From NCBI GenBank assembly GCA_016193365.1, contig JACPSI010000028.1:1-54999 (forward strand): DNA of 54,999 bases, in the 5' to 3' direction. Under the pieces are notes generated by a model. It saw only the letters and a list, made by a program, of their open reading frames with translations, made no database searches and was not told the DNA's origin. Each line of letters opens with the position of its first letter. Position 1 is the stretch's first letter. Positions 34,400 through 42,755 of this stretch are shown here, in pieces. Both the position numbers and the translations under genes were made by a program. Origin of the DNA: Ignavibacteriales bacterium. GTDB taxonomy: Bacteria; Bacteroidota; Ignavibacteria; UBA10030.

Positions 34400-35446
34400 T
34401 TACCCAAGAGTTATTTGAAATGGGACAAAAGTGAAGCACAATATGAAAACAATCAGGCACAGCCAACCGAGCCACATTCTGTTCTCGTCGAGAGGTGTTT
34501 CATCGGGAACGGGTGGATGATACAGCTTGACAATGGTGAACAACACGGCGGCCCAAAAAAGCCATCCGCTCCAGCTGTGCTGAGCAAATGGAATCAACTG
34601 ACCGAAAGGTTCGCGATAATATGACTCCGCGAGTCCTCGCAAAACAGAATCCAATAAGGACGGAAGTCCGAGAATAAGAAGGCCGACAAACGACGAAAGA
34701 GCGACCTTTCGATGACGCTCACCAAACATTGTGTAAATGATGTGGCCGCCGTCCAACTGTCCGATAGGAATCAAATTCATTGCGGTCACAAAGAGCCCGA
34801 ACCACCCAACACATAAATAGGGATAGTGATATATCTCGGACATTGGTGGAATAAACTGCTGTCCTTCGAAGACATTCCTGAAAAACATGAGCACAAGATT
34901 GTCGCCAAACGCCAAACCGAGCGTGGCTGCCCCTGGCACCGAATTGGCGGCAAAATCAAAGTCCGGATGAATGCTGAGGATAAACTCTCTTCCTGGGAGA
35001 GTGAGAAACCCGTAGGCTACCACGAGAAGACACGCAACGAACCCCGCTAACGGTCCTGCAGCGCCAATGTCGAACATGACTTTTCGGGAGGGAACAACCG
35101 AACGAGTTCGTATAACAGCGCCGAGAGTGCCGAAATTGAGTGTGATAAATGGCGGAAACGGAATAAAGAACGGCAGAGTTGCCTCAACTCGATGGTATCG
35201 GGCTGCAAAATAATGTCCGAACTCGTGTGTCGCCAGGATAAACAAAAGGGAAACAGAGTAGGGGATGCCTAGGGCGAAATTCCGCAGCTCGAATTGATCC
35301 TGATTTTGCCACAGGACGCCGGCAACGGTTGTGGTAAAAAATGTGAGAAGGAAGAGAACGAGGTGGAAGCTCCAGTGATATTGTCGGGGCGTTCGAACCA
35401 ATTGTGGACGCTGAGGATCGCCGGTTGATGATTGTTCGTAACTCAT
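34400..35446 (-). CDS. Site-2-protease family membrane metalloprotease (M50)
   Basis: The 348-residue polytopic protein has the zinc motif H74-E75-F-G-H78 in ILATHEFGHYFAARYH and the second M50 motif NLIPIGQLDGGHIIY, whose Asp completes the zinc site. About seven hydrophobic helices are visible and there is no PDZ domain. Such proteases cut transmembrane proteins within the lipid bilayer, often to release a regulator. Its start overlaps the PHP-hydrolase stop (ATGA), making it the last gene of the seven-gene coupled series. A protease at the end of a glycan-synthesis operon is unusual; it may regulate or mature a component of that pathway. Confidence 0.92.
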   Translation of the reverse strand: MSYEQSSTGDPQRPQLVRTPRQYHWSFHLVLFLLTFFTTTVAGVLWQNQDQFELRNFALGIPYSVSLLFILATHEFGHYFAARYHRVEATLPFFIPFPPFITLNFGTLGAVIRTRSVVPSRKVMFDIGAAGPLAGFVACLLVVAYGFLTLPGREFILSIHPDFDFAANSVPGAATLGLAFGDNLVLMFFRNVFEGQQFIPPMSEIYHYPYLCVGWFGLFVTAMNLIPIGQLDGGHIIYTMFGERHRKVALSSFVGLLILGLPSLLDSVLRGLAESYYREPFGQLIPFAQHSWSGWLFWAAVLFTIVKLYHPPVPDETPLDENRMWLGWLCLIVFILCFTFVPFQITLG

Positions 35447-37077
35447 GCGTTAGTCAACTTCTTACGCGGGTGAAGCCAAACAGGGTTGGAATAACAGAAA
35501 TGAGACTTTGCGTCTACCGAACTGTTTGCTGAAGTGAATAATTCGGCCCGAATATAGCATGCTTCTTTAACTGGAAGCGAAATCGTGGCGTTCAGTTTGA
35601 AGCCAGCGTTATCGCGAGAGAACATAACTTCTTCTTCAGTATTTCCTCTTGCTCCTCTAAAAACGCTGAGCCGCTCAATTTGCCCAAATTCCTTTGTCGA
35701 AAGAGCGGACAACTGAAATCTCAGCTTTGATCCCGTAATTGTTTGGCCAATACTCGTGAGGCCCGCCTCTCCCTTTCTTCTTAGATTGACCACGGGGCCG
35801 TCCGTTATGATAAACGATCCAAGGCCGAAGGCATCCAATACATGTTTTTCCGAAAATGGTTTCTCGACAAAAAGGCCGGTCCTCATTTGACCGAAGAGTT
35901 GGTTATCCCGCTCCACGACCTTGAAAAAGGGAAATCCGATTTGTCTGAATCTGTTGAAATTTCCATGCGCATCGTTTCCTGCGATTGTTAAGACCGGACG
36001 TCCATGCAGAAGAAGTTTTTTCCACGCTTGATATCCAACCAGAAATCCGTCATTCATGTTCCCGTTGGCGAATTGAAGGCCGGCCAATCCTTCGAGTTTG
36101 AGGTCATCCTCCTGCCACCTGCCTCGGCGGAGGAGCAATTGCTGGAGGAACGGGACTTTCTCGCGCACGTGTGCTGCAAAAGCAATCGCTCGACCCTCTT
36201 TCTGTCGCAAGACATCACTTACACTATACTCGCTTTTCGTCCTGAGCCATTTTTCAGCTCCGTCTCCGCTTCCGTGAAAAAAACGGGAGTTTCCGTAAAG
36301 AAGCAAATGAACATTTTGACCTTTGCTATTCCGGCAGGATATCTCTTCTCCTGGAACAATCACAAAATGTCCGTCTTTTCTGTTTGCGGTACGAACGGCG
36401 GCTCTGAGGTCATTCCACTTGGGCAAAGACCTATCATTCTCGAGATAATTATCCATGCGGTCGTCGAGGTCATAAGAATGGTCGGTGACACAGAAAAACG
36501 ACAGGCCGATTGCTTTTGAAAGCTCCCGGGATGCTTCCAGCGGTGAACCGAATTCTACCTGGTCGCTCGTATAGTCCGAATGCGTGTGAGCATCTCCTAG
36601 ATAAAAGTGAGGGAAACGGGGGAGTGGATTGCCCGACAAGAAGACTGTGAATGGCTTTCGTGAAGAAGTGATGTGATTGTCGTTGTGGTAGACTCTTGTT
36701 TTTCCACGCCTTTCAATCGTCATTGTAACATCACATTCAACCTGACCTTGCGTCACAGGGCGCGAGATCTTCAAGATTCTCCACCATAAACGGTCGCGCA
36801 GCTCAATCGGCTTCTCCAAAAGATCCTGGGTAGCAACAATGCTTTCATTGTATCGAACAGTTACTCGAACGTGTTTCAACATGCAAGGGTATTTGTCTGC
36901 ATCTTTGGCAAGAAGAAGAATTGGTATTACCTGACCCGGCTCAATTCTGTGGGGGATGTCGGCAATGAGCTCTGGTTCTGACTTTTTCAACAAGCTGAAA
37001 AAGTAACGGAACCGGTAGTGGGTTTCCGCGTAGAGGAAAAACGGGAGACCGAGAAGAATCTCAAACGGAAAACTCAA
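35443..37077 (-). CDS. PHP-domain metal-dependent hydrolase with an extra N-terminal domain
   Basis: The product is about 544 residues from a TTG at 37077 that overlaps the upstream stop (TTGA) and follows AAGGGAAGGAA. Residues 1-155 include a short hydrophobic start and a beta-rich domain. The PHP domain (about 160-420) has GDAHTHSDYTSD (His164, His166), VTDHSYD (Asp199, His200), PGEEI, NVHLLLYG, AAHV and GNDAHGN, the full metal-ligand series of the family. A beta domain follows (about 420-544). PHP proteins cleave phosphoesters; some act on sugar-phosphate or polymer substrates. In this operon the likely substrate is a glycan- or lipid-linked phosphoester, but that is inference. An upstream in-frame ATG lies inside the GT2 gene. 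Confidence 0.82.
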   Translation of the reverse strand: MSFPFEILLGLPFFLYAETHYRFRYFFSLLKKSEPELIADIPHRIEPGQVIPILLLAKDADKYPCMLKHVRVTVRYNESIVATQDLLEKPIELRDRLWWRILKISRPVTQGQVECDVTMTIERRGKTRVYHNDNHITSSRKPFTVFLSGNPLPRFPHFYLGDAHTHSDYTSDQVEFGSPLEASRELSKAIGLSFFCVTDHSYDLDDRMDNYLENDRSLPKWNDLRAAVRTANRKDGHFVIVPGEEISCRNSKGQNVHLLLYGNSRFFHGSGDGAEKWLRTKSEYSVSDVLRQKEGRAIAFAAHVREKVPFLQQLLLRRGRWQEDDLKLEGLAGLQFANGNMNDGFLVGYQAWKKLLLHGRPVLTIAGNDAHGNFNRFRQIGFPFFKVVERDNQLFGQMRTGLFVEKPFSEKHVLDAFGLGSFIITDGPVVNLRRKGEAGLTSIGQTITGSKLRFQLSALSTKEFGQIERLSVFRGARGNTEEEVMFSRDNAGFKLNATISLPVKEACYIRAELFTSANSSVDAKSHFCYSNPVWLHPRKKLTNA

Positions 37078-38165
37078 TAGTTCCTTCCCTTCCAGACGAT
37101 TTTTCCGCCAAATACAACCACTAACGGGAGGAGCATCACATACACGGTAAAATAAAGTTCGAACCACCAAAAATATTTTAATTCACTGGTTTGTTTAAGC
37201 TTCGATAGAACCTGATACAGAAAAGCATAATCGACAGTGCTTTTTGTCATCAGAGCAATAACACATTGAAGGACTCCGTTCCAGAACAGCATGCCGAAAG
37301 CGCTGGCTATGGTTGTGCAGGTGACCGCCATGACGATGAATCCCATGAATTTCATGTCCAGCCCACCTTTTCCCCATCGATGTTTTTGGCGGGTCAGGTC
37401 TTTCCACGTTGTGCAAGGTTTACTCCATACCAAGAGCTGCGGGTCAACGGGATACAGGTATTTCCATTTCTTCGTGTTGATAATACTTTGGACGAGCGTG
37501 TAGTCCTCTGTAACGCTGAACTTCATTTCCCGGTATCCTCCGACAGCGTCGTATGCTTCTTTACGGAAGGAAAGGTTATTGCCGATACTGCCAAGATGCA
37601 GACCCCACGCGACAGACGACGACGCAACACCAAGGATATAAGCCCAGTCGAGAGATTGGATGCCCTCAAACGTTTTCGTTGCTTTTTGCATGGTCATGCC
37701 TCCGACGAGGCCGACTTCAAGTGAAAACCGCTTCGCCGTGTATTCTACCCACGTGGCTGGTACTTCGCAGTCTGCATCGGTGATGAGTACAACCTCGCCT
37801 TTTGTCATGTCGATAGCTTGGGCGAGTGCGTTCGCTTTGCCACGAAGCTTGCTGTCCTCTTTGACCGTGAACGCCCGAATATTTGAATACCTGGCGGCAA
37901 AATCATTACATATTTCCGCGGTACGATCGGACGAATCGTCGTTTGCAACGATGATTTCGAATTTTTCTGCGGGATATGTTTGCCGGGTCACTGATTCAAG
38001 GCACGTCATAATATTCATTTCCTCGTTTCGGGCGGCAACAACAACGGAGACAAAGGGAGAGGCGTTTGACATCAGATCCCGCGCCCTTCGCACACCGAGG
38101 ATAAACAGAGCTCCCTGTGCGACATAACAAACTGTAATGAGAATCAAGAAGTCTTCGAGTGTCAT
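37074..38165 (-). CDS. Membrane GT2 synthase-like glycosyltransferase (third of three)
   Basis: The 363-residue protein has one N-terminal helix (FLILITVCYVAQGALFILGV), a GT-A domain and at least two C-terminal helices. Motifs are VSVVVAARNEEMNIMTCLESV, ANDDSSD, TDADCEV, SVTEDYTLV and RQKHRWGKG, the last being a QxxRW motif that marks processive synthases such as cellulose or chitin synthase. It would build a polysaccharide or glycolipid at the inner membrane. Overlaps on both sides (ATGA with the deacetylase gene, TTGA with the PHP gene) tie it to the operon. Confidence 0.9.
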   Translation of the reverse strand: MTLEDFLILITVCYVAQGALFILGVRRARDLMSNASPFVSVVVAARNEEMNIMTCLESVTRQTYPAEKFEIIVANDDSSDRTAEICNDFAARYSNIRAFTVKEDSKLRGKANALAQAIDMTKGEVVLITDADCEVPATWVEYTAKRFSLEVGLVGGMTMQKATKTFEGIQSLDWAYILGVASSSVAWGLHLGSIGNNLSFRKEAYDAVGGYREMKFSVTEDYTLVQSIINTKKWKYLYPVDPQLLVWSKPCTTWKDLTRQKHRWGKGGLDMKFMGFIVMAVTCTTIASAFGMLFWNGVLQCVIALMTKSTVDYAFLYQVLSKLKQTSELKYFWWFELYFTVYVMLLPLVVVFGGKIVWKGRNY

Positions 38166-38785
38166 GATGGGAGCGGGGAAAAAGTGAACCCGCGTTGGGC
38201 GAGACGCTCAAGAATTCCTGTAAGGAATTCACGAATCCTAACGGATGCAGCCTCGCTGTCGTGGAGAAGGATAATCGAGCCGGGAGCAAGTTCGGATGTC
38301 GCCCGTTGAACGATAATCTCGGCCGGCAACGGCTGAAAATCAGCCGGGTCGGTTGTCCACAGGACAGTTTTGTATCCCATTTGTTTGACAATCTTTGTGG
38401 CCCAGGGATCCAGAAACCCGTACGGAGGGCGAAAAAGCGTAGGCCGTGAGGACGTCACCTCAAGAATTGCCTTCTCAGTTCTCGAAACTTGATCCCTGAC
38501 GAATCGAGCGGAACGTAAAACCAGGAGAGGATGGTCGAAGGAATGATTACCGATGGTGTGTCCCTCGCTGAGTATCCGACGAGTCAGTTCTGGATGCGCC
38601 AGAACATTCTTTCCGAGCAGGAAAAAGGTGGCTTTCGCCTTCCATGTTCTCAGAGTCTCGAGAATCACGCTTGTTGAGGCAGGATGAGGCCCATCATCAA
38701 ATGTCAGATGGACATCAGCCGAGGATGTCGCATACGTGAACGAGGGAAAAAGTATTCGATAAACCCGGTTGCCCGTTATTCTCAT
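38162..38785 (-). CDS. NodB-type polysaccharide deacetylase
   Basis: The 207-residue product is a compact carbohydrate esterase 4 domain. Motif 1 is HLTFDDGPHP (Asp30, Asp31), motif 2 is GHTIGNHSFDHP with metal ligands His81 and His85, motif 3 is LFRPPYGFLD, and the last motif is SIILLHDSE. Such enzymes remove N-acetyl groups from chitin-like, peptidoglycan or exopolysaccharide chains. No signal peptide is evident; the N-terminus (MRITGNRVYRILFPSFTYA) is short, so it may act in the cytoplasm on a lipid-linked precursor. It lies between two membrane GT2 genes with 4-base overlaps on each side. Confidence 0.92.
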   Translation of the reverse strand: MRITGNRVYRILFPSFTYATSSADVHLTFDDGPHPASTSVILETLRTWKAKATFFLLGKNVLAHPELTRRILSEGHTIGNHSFDHPLLVLRSARFVRDQVSRTEKAILEVTSSRPTLFRPPYGFLDPWATKIVKQMGYKTVLWTTDPADFQPLPAEIIVQRATSELAPGSIILLHDSEAASVRIREFLTGILERLAQRGFTFSPLPS

Positions 38786-39906
38786 CGGTCGAGCCTTCTT
38801 CCTTTCCAGTTGTGGGATACAAATTGGGCGAATGCTCCGACCATCACAATGTAGGGAACATGGAACAACTCCGCGAGAAGGAAGTGGAAAAACCTCAGAT
38901 CCTGTCTCAACATTTTCGCTCCCTTTGACAACGAAAGATAATCAACGAGAACCTTGACTGCGAACACGACGATGACAGGAATTCGGAGCGACGGCAGGAA
39001 AACAGAAAGCACAGCACCAACAAGCAAGAAGAAGAAGAAAAAGTAAAGACCAACCATTTCCATGATGATGGATGAATCCTCGTACCGATTCTTTTTTGAT
39101 GCCCAGCGCGTGCGCTGTTTGAGAAATCCCATGACGTCGTGATTCGAATTCGTTTCAATGATGGCGTCCGGGCTGGCCACAAAATGGATGTCTCCCACAC
39201 CGCGCTGAAAAATACGTTGCATCAGAGTTTCATCATCACAGGAACTATCCTGGCTAAACCCATTGACCGACTGAAAGGCAGTTTTTCGGTAGACAAGGTT
39301 GGCGCCGCTGCAGTTAATTGGGCGACCCAGCCCAATGAGGCCGGCCGCCGTCGTTGTGAGTCCGAGGTATTCCATGGATGTGAGTTTTCCCAATAGGGAA
39401 GGGTGTGGTTTTTCGACTACAGGACCGGCAAGGAAAGCCGTGCTTGTAGAAAGCTGTGCAACCATGGAACGCAGCCACGTGCGAGGAACATCACAATCCG
39501 CGTCGGTTGTGGCAATGAGCTCGCCTCGCGATTTGTGAATTCCAAAAGTGATGGCATCCGGCTTCCGTCCTGTCTTTTTTCTGCCCTCAGGCTCCAGCCG
39601 AAACAACCTCACTTTGCCTTTCCCCTTGAATCGCCGCACGATTTGTGCTGTTTTGTCGTAGGAGCCATCATCAACGACAATAATTTCAAACTTGTTTCGG
39701 GGATATTCCTGGCGAATGAGCCCGTTCAGGCATCTCTCAATTGTCGTTTCCTCGTTACGGGCAGCGACGACGATACTGACAAACGGAGATTCTGTGATCA
39801 CTCGCGCAGTCGTGGAAAGTCGTTCGAGTCCTCTTCTCAAGCGGAAAATGAACCAGAAATAAAAAGCACTGAATGCCAACAGCATAACGAGCAGTGCGTC
39901 GTTCAT
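38782..39906 (-). CDS. Membrane GT2 synthase-like glycosyltransferase (second of three)
   Basis: The 374-residue protein starts at ATG 39906, overlapping the flippase-like gene stop; a longer frame upstream runs through that gene and is not used. An N-terminal helix (LLVMLLAFSAFYFWFIF) leads to a GT-A domain with VSIVVAARNEETTIERCLNGL, VVDDGSYD, TTDADCDVP, CDDETLMQ and KQRTRWASK (QxxRW). Two or three C-terminal helices follow. The pattern fits a processive membrane synthase. Overlap with the deacetylase gene at the other end suggests equal production of the two. Confidence 0.9.
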   Translation of the reverse strand: MNDALLVMLLAFSAFYFWFIFRLRRGLERLSTTARVITESPFVSIVVAARNEETTIERCLNGLIRQEYPRNKFEIIVVDDGSYDKTAQIVRRFKGKGKVRLFRLEPEGRKKTGRKPDAITFGIHKSRGELIATTDADCDVPRTWLRSMVAQLSTSTAFLAGPVVEKPHPSLLGKLTSMEYLGLTTTAAGLIGLGRPINCSGANLVYRKTAFQSVNGFSQDSSCDDETLMQRIFQRGVGDIHFVASPDAIIETNSNHDVMGFLKQRTRWASKKNRYEDSSIIMEMVGLYFFFFFLLVGAVLSVFLPSLRIPVIVVFAVKVLVDYLSLSKGAKMLRQDLRFFHFLLAELFHVPYIVMVGAFAQFVSHNWKGRRLDR

Positions 39907-40874
39907 TGTTGTGACCGTGCGGGTGACGGCTTCAGGAATCGCGTTGACGGAAGAAAGAACACGCCCACAAGACTTGGCAAAATCATGTTGGTTGTAAACA
40001 TCATAAGCGCCGCGCTCAGTGCGACAACGTTGGAAACGCCAAGCATCGAGAAGAAATACAACGTGCTGGCCTCTCGAATGCCGATATCTCCTATCGAAAG
40101 AGGAAGGAGGGATTTGAAAAACATCATCGCGGAAAAACCTATAAATGCCGTCCACGGATCTACGCTTCCAAAGGCATTGAGGAAAAAAAACATCTGAAGA
40201 AAAAGCACGAAGTTGAACGCAAGCGAATAGAGGAGCGTCCGCACAATTTCCTTCTTACCGAGCAGGTTAAATGATTCAAGGAGATCCCTGAGCCACTCCT
40301 TGCGAAAAAAATGTAACGGCACCCTCGAGAAAATCTTCTGAATGAGGTCCAACCTGACGTACAAAAAAAGACATCCTGCAACACTGACCACACTTGCTGC
40401 GGCGGCAGGGCCTGCGGACAAAACGAGAAATGCATAGCTTGTCAGTCCGGACATGGCAAGGACCAAAAAAATCTGTGTCCGGTCGAGAATGGTGAGCCCG
40501 ATAATATGCGCCGATTTTCCATTCGCTATTCCAAGAAACCGGCCTCCCAATTCACCAAGTTGCCCTGGTGTGAAGGATCCGAAGGTTATGCCAAGAAAAA
40601 CCGACGTAGCCGCCTCCCTTGCAGTTACTTCATTGCCCGCAGCCCTGAGCATATTTTTCCATTTGAGAATCCTGATGCCAAGGTTCAACGTCAGCAATGA
40701 TGTGGCGACCCCAAGCGACAAAAGGTTGGCGGATTTGAGGGACTCTAAAAGTTCGTTAAGGTCAACCATGCGCAAAACAAAATACATAAGCGCGATGCCG
40801 ACAATGGCCTTTAACGTGAGCAGAATAATCCTTCGACTCCGGGGGATCATAGAAGGCTGTGACCTGTCGGTCAT
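39903..40874 (-). CDS. LPG-synthase/flippase-like integral membrane protein (UPF0104)
   Basis: The 323-residue protein has about seven membrane helices and the family segments KWKNMLRAAGNEVTAREAATSVFLGITFGSFTPGQLGELGGRF and FKSLLPLSIGDIGIREASTLYFFSMLG. These belong to the lysylphosphatidylglycerol-synthase membrane region, in which stand-alone members have been proposed to move lipids across the membrane. The start is ATG 40874, overlapping the first GT2 stop. In an operon with three GT2 enzymes it is a good candidate for moving a glycolipid intermediate outward, though a transfer function is not proven for this type. Confidence 0.87.
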   Translation of the reverse strand: MTDRSQPSMIPRSRRIILLTLKAIVGIALMYFVLRMVDLNELLESLKSANLLSLGVATSLLTLNLGIRILKWKNMLRAAGNEVTAREAATSVFLGITFGSFTPGQLGELGGRFLGIANGKSAHIIGLTILDRTQIFLVLAMSGLTSYAFLVLSAGPAAAASVVSVAGCLFLYVRLDLIQKIFSRVPLHFFRKEWLRDLLESFNLLGKKEIVRTLLYSLAFNFVLFLQMFFFLNAFGSVDPWTAFIGFSAMMFFKSLLPLSIGDIGIREASTLYFFSMLGVSNVVALSAALMMFTTNMILPSLVGVFFLPSTRFLKPSPARSQQ

Positions 40875-42022
40875 GATTTCGGCTCTGGCTTCCATTGAAA
40901 CGACCCAACAAGGCCAAGGGGCCCGATAAACGTGTTGTAAAAAATGTAGAGAATTTCCATCAGAAGAAAATAGCCCCCAAAACCTCGTTGTGAGAATACC
41001 TCCGCAATGAGAAGAAACAGACTGACATCTGCGGCAAGTTTGACGGCAAAGGTTGGCAACCCCAGAGCAAGGCCTGAAATGCCGGCAAAGAACCCCAGAA
41101 GCCCGAGGAGAAGTAACAGGTTCGAGAAATGAAAAAGAAAGAAGAAAACCTTCATGGAAATCGGGAAGTATCTGGCGGCCGAGAAATGTCGTTTACGCTG
41201 TTCCACGAATTCCCGAAAGGATCCCGGCGGGCGTGTCCGGACGAAGCTTGTCGGAGACGTCATGTACCGTATTTTCCATTTCGTGGTTCGGCGGACAAGC
41301 TGCAAAAAGAGGTCATCGTCTCCGCTCACAGAATGCTTTATCCGCTCAAATCCCCCCACCTCGTCATACACCTCCCTGCGATAGGCAAGGTTTCTCCCAG
41401 TGCAAAGCCAGCCCTTGTTCACGCCAATTCCTCCGGCAGAGCACGCAGCCGCCTTAAGCTCCTCGTAAGCAATGAATTTCTGAAACAGGCTTTTCAAAAA
41501 TCCTGTTGATCTCTTCGCCAGAAGCGTCCCATCGTAGGGCGAGTAACCGGCAACCAGGCCGACAGTATCGTCAAAGGCAGCAACAATTTCAGAAATCCAT
41601 CGCTTCGGGGGAAGACAGTCGGCGTCTGTAAAACAAAGGATCTCTCCTTTACTGAGTTTGATAGCGGACGCAAGTGCATTCTTCTTGGGCGGCATGGCTT
41701 TTGGGGTGGAAGTGATCTCGACAACCTTGAGATTCCGGAACTTTTGCCTGTACTTGTTGAGAATTGCGGTCGTGTTGTCAGAAGACCTGTCGTTTGCAAT
41801 GATTATCTCGAAGGAAGGGTAATCTTGTGTAAGAAGGTTGGGGAGCAACGCTTTCAGGTTCGCTTCTTCATTCCGTGCGGCGACAATGACGGATACTCGA
41901 GGAGTTCTCAGAGAACGCGCGTACTTTGTCCTGAACAAACCGATAATGAAAATGAGCACCACCAGCGAATAAAACACGGCCGACGTCGAGAGCACGGCTT
42001 GGAGCAAAAGGTCGACATTCAT
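40871..42022 (-). CDS. Membrane GT2 synthase-like glycosyltransferase (first of three)
   Basis: The 383-residue protein has an N-terminal helix (TSAVFYSLVVLIFIIGLF), a GT-A domain with VSVIVAARNEEANLKALLPNLL, ANDRSSDN, TDADCLPP and SGDDDLFLQ, and three hydrophobic C-terminal segments. The final acceptor-site motif reads EQRKRHFSA, where the two other enzymes have QxxRW; the tryptophan is replaced by His. It begins the coupled operon and diverges from uridine kinase across a 73-base gap. The altered motif suggests a distinct sugar or a single-addition role. Confidence 0.9.
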   Translation of the reverse strand: MNVDLLLQAVLSTSAVFYSLVVLIFIIGLFRTKYARSLRTPRVSVIVAARNEEANLKALLPNLLTQDYPSFEIIIANDRSSDNTTAILNKYRQKFRNLKVVEITSTPKAMPPKKNALASAIKLSKGEILCFTDADCLPPKRWISEIVAAFDDTVGLVAGYSPYDGTLLAKRSTGFLKSLFQKFIAYEELKAAACSAGGIGVNKGWLCTGRNLAYRREVYDEVGGFERIKHSVSGDDDLFLQLVRRTTKWKIRYMTSPTSFVRTRPPGSFREFVEQRKRHFSAARYFPISMKVFFFLFHFSNLLLLLGLLGFFAGISGLALGLPTFAVKLAADVSLFLLIAEVFSQRGFGGYFLLMEILYIFYNTFIGPLGLVGSFQWKPEPKS

Positions 42023-42059
42023 CGAGAATCATAATCGTGAAATATGTCCAGTTTTTCAA

Positions 42060-42090
42060 TTGATACTTCTGGCACTTCGGTCTATATTTG
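42060..42090 (+). promoter_or_regulatory. Promoter of uridine kinase
   Basis: TTGATA (42060-42065) and TATATT (42083-42088) are 17 bases apart; equally TTG-N20-TATATTTG, a perfect TAnnTTTG. Transcription would begin about 42095-42096, at the start codon itself, so the message may be leaderless. Confidence 0.7.
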
Positions 42091-42095
42091 TTGAG

Positions 42096-42716
42096 ATGAA
42101 ATCACTGATCATTGGCATTGCAGGCGGCAGCGCATCTGGGAAAACAACGGTGACAAACAAGATTCTCGAGCATATCGACGAAACTCGTGTCGTGGTCATC
42201 CAGCACGATTCCTACTACAAAGACATAAGCGAATTTGACGGGATAGCCCCAGAGAGCATCAACTTCGACCATCCGAACTCGCTGGACACAAACCTGCTGG
42301 TTGAGCACATCGAGCACCTTCGAGAACGGAGGGCGGTTGAGCAACCCATGTACAGTTTTACCACGCTTCGACGCCTGAAGGAAACGCGTCGTGTTGAACC
42401 AAAAGACATTATCATCGTTGACGGCATTCTTATTTTCGTGGAAAAGAAATTGCGCGATTTGATGGACATCAAGATTTTTGTCGACACGGATGCAGACGAG
42501 AGACTCATCAGAAGAATTCGCAGAGATATCCTCGAGCGCGGTCGTTCCATTGAATCCGTTATGAATCAGTACATGGACACGGTGAAACCGATGCATCTGG
42601 AATTTGTGGAACCGAGCAAACACTGGGCCGATGTTATAATCCCGCGAGGCGCCGAGAACGTTGTCGCCGTGGATATGGTCGTCACGAAAATTGAATCCCT
42701 TATGTCGGAGCTTTGA
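42096..42716 (+). CDS. udk: Uridine kinase
   Basis: The 206-residue enzyme phosphorylates uridine and cytidine in pyrimidine salvage. Walker A is GIAGGSASGKTT (residues 7-18). Next come HDSYYKD, NFDHPNSLDTNLLVEHI, PMYSFTTLRR, IIVDGILIF and the lid segment DERLIRRIRRDILERGRSIESV. The ATG at 42096 was chosen because it gives the usual N-terminus; an upstream ATG at 42060 would start inside the promoter. No ribosome site precedes the chosen start, in keeping with a leaderless message. Confidence 0.95.
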   Translation: MKSLIIGIAGGSASGKTTVTNKILEHIDETRVVVIQHDSYYKDISEFDGIAPESINFDHPNSLDTNLLVEHIEHLRERRAVEQPMYSFTTLRRLKETRRVEPKDIIIVDGILIFVEKKLRDLMDIKIFVDTDADERLIRRIRRDILERGRSIESVMNQYMDTVKPMHLEFVEPSKHWADVIIPRGAENVVAVDMVVTKIESLMSEL

Positions 42717-42724
42717 GCGTTGTC

Positions 42725-42755
42725 TTGCTTCTCCTGCAAAAATGGGCTATCTTGA
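42725..42755 (+). promoter_or_regulatory. Possible promoter of the M16 peptidase gene
   Basis: TTG (42725-42727), 20 bases, then TATCTTGA (42748-42755). It fits the local promoter form. If used, transcription would start near 42760, downstream of the annotated ATG, and translation would have to begin later, for instance at TTG 42813. Confidence 0.4.

Noticed and set aside
36004-36519. 171-codon plus-strand frame
   Set aside because: It lies wholly inside the PHP-hydrolase gene on the other strand and has no domain or ribosome site.
39907-40155. N-terminal extension of the second GT2 to 40155
   Set aside because: The extra 83 residues are read out of frame through the flippase-like gene; ATG 39906 gives the usual membrane-helix start and a 4-base overlap.
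39403-40197. 264-codon plus-strand frame
   Set aside because: It is antisense to the GT2 and flippase-like genes, both of which carry strong family motifs; the frame itself has none.
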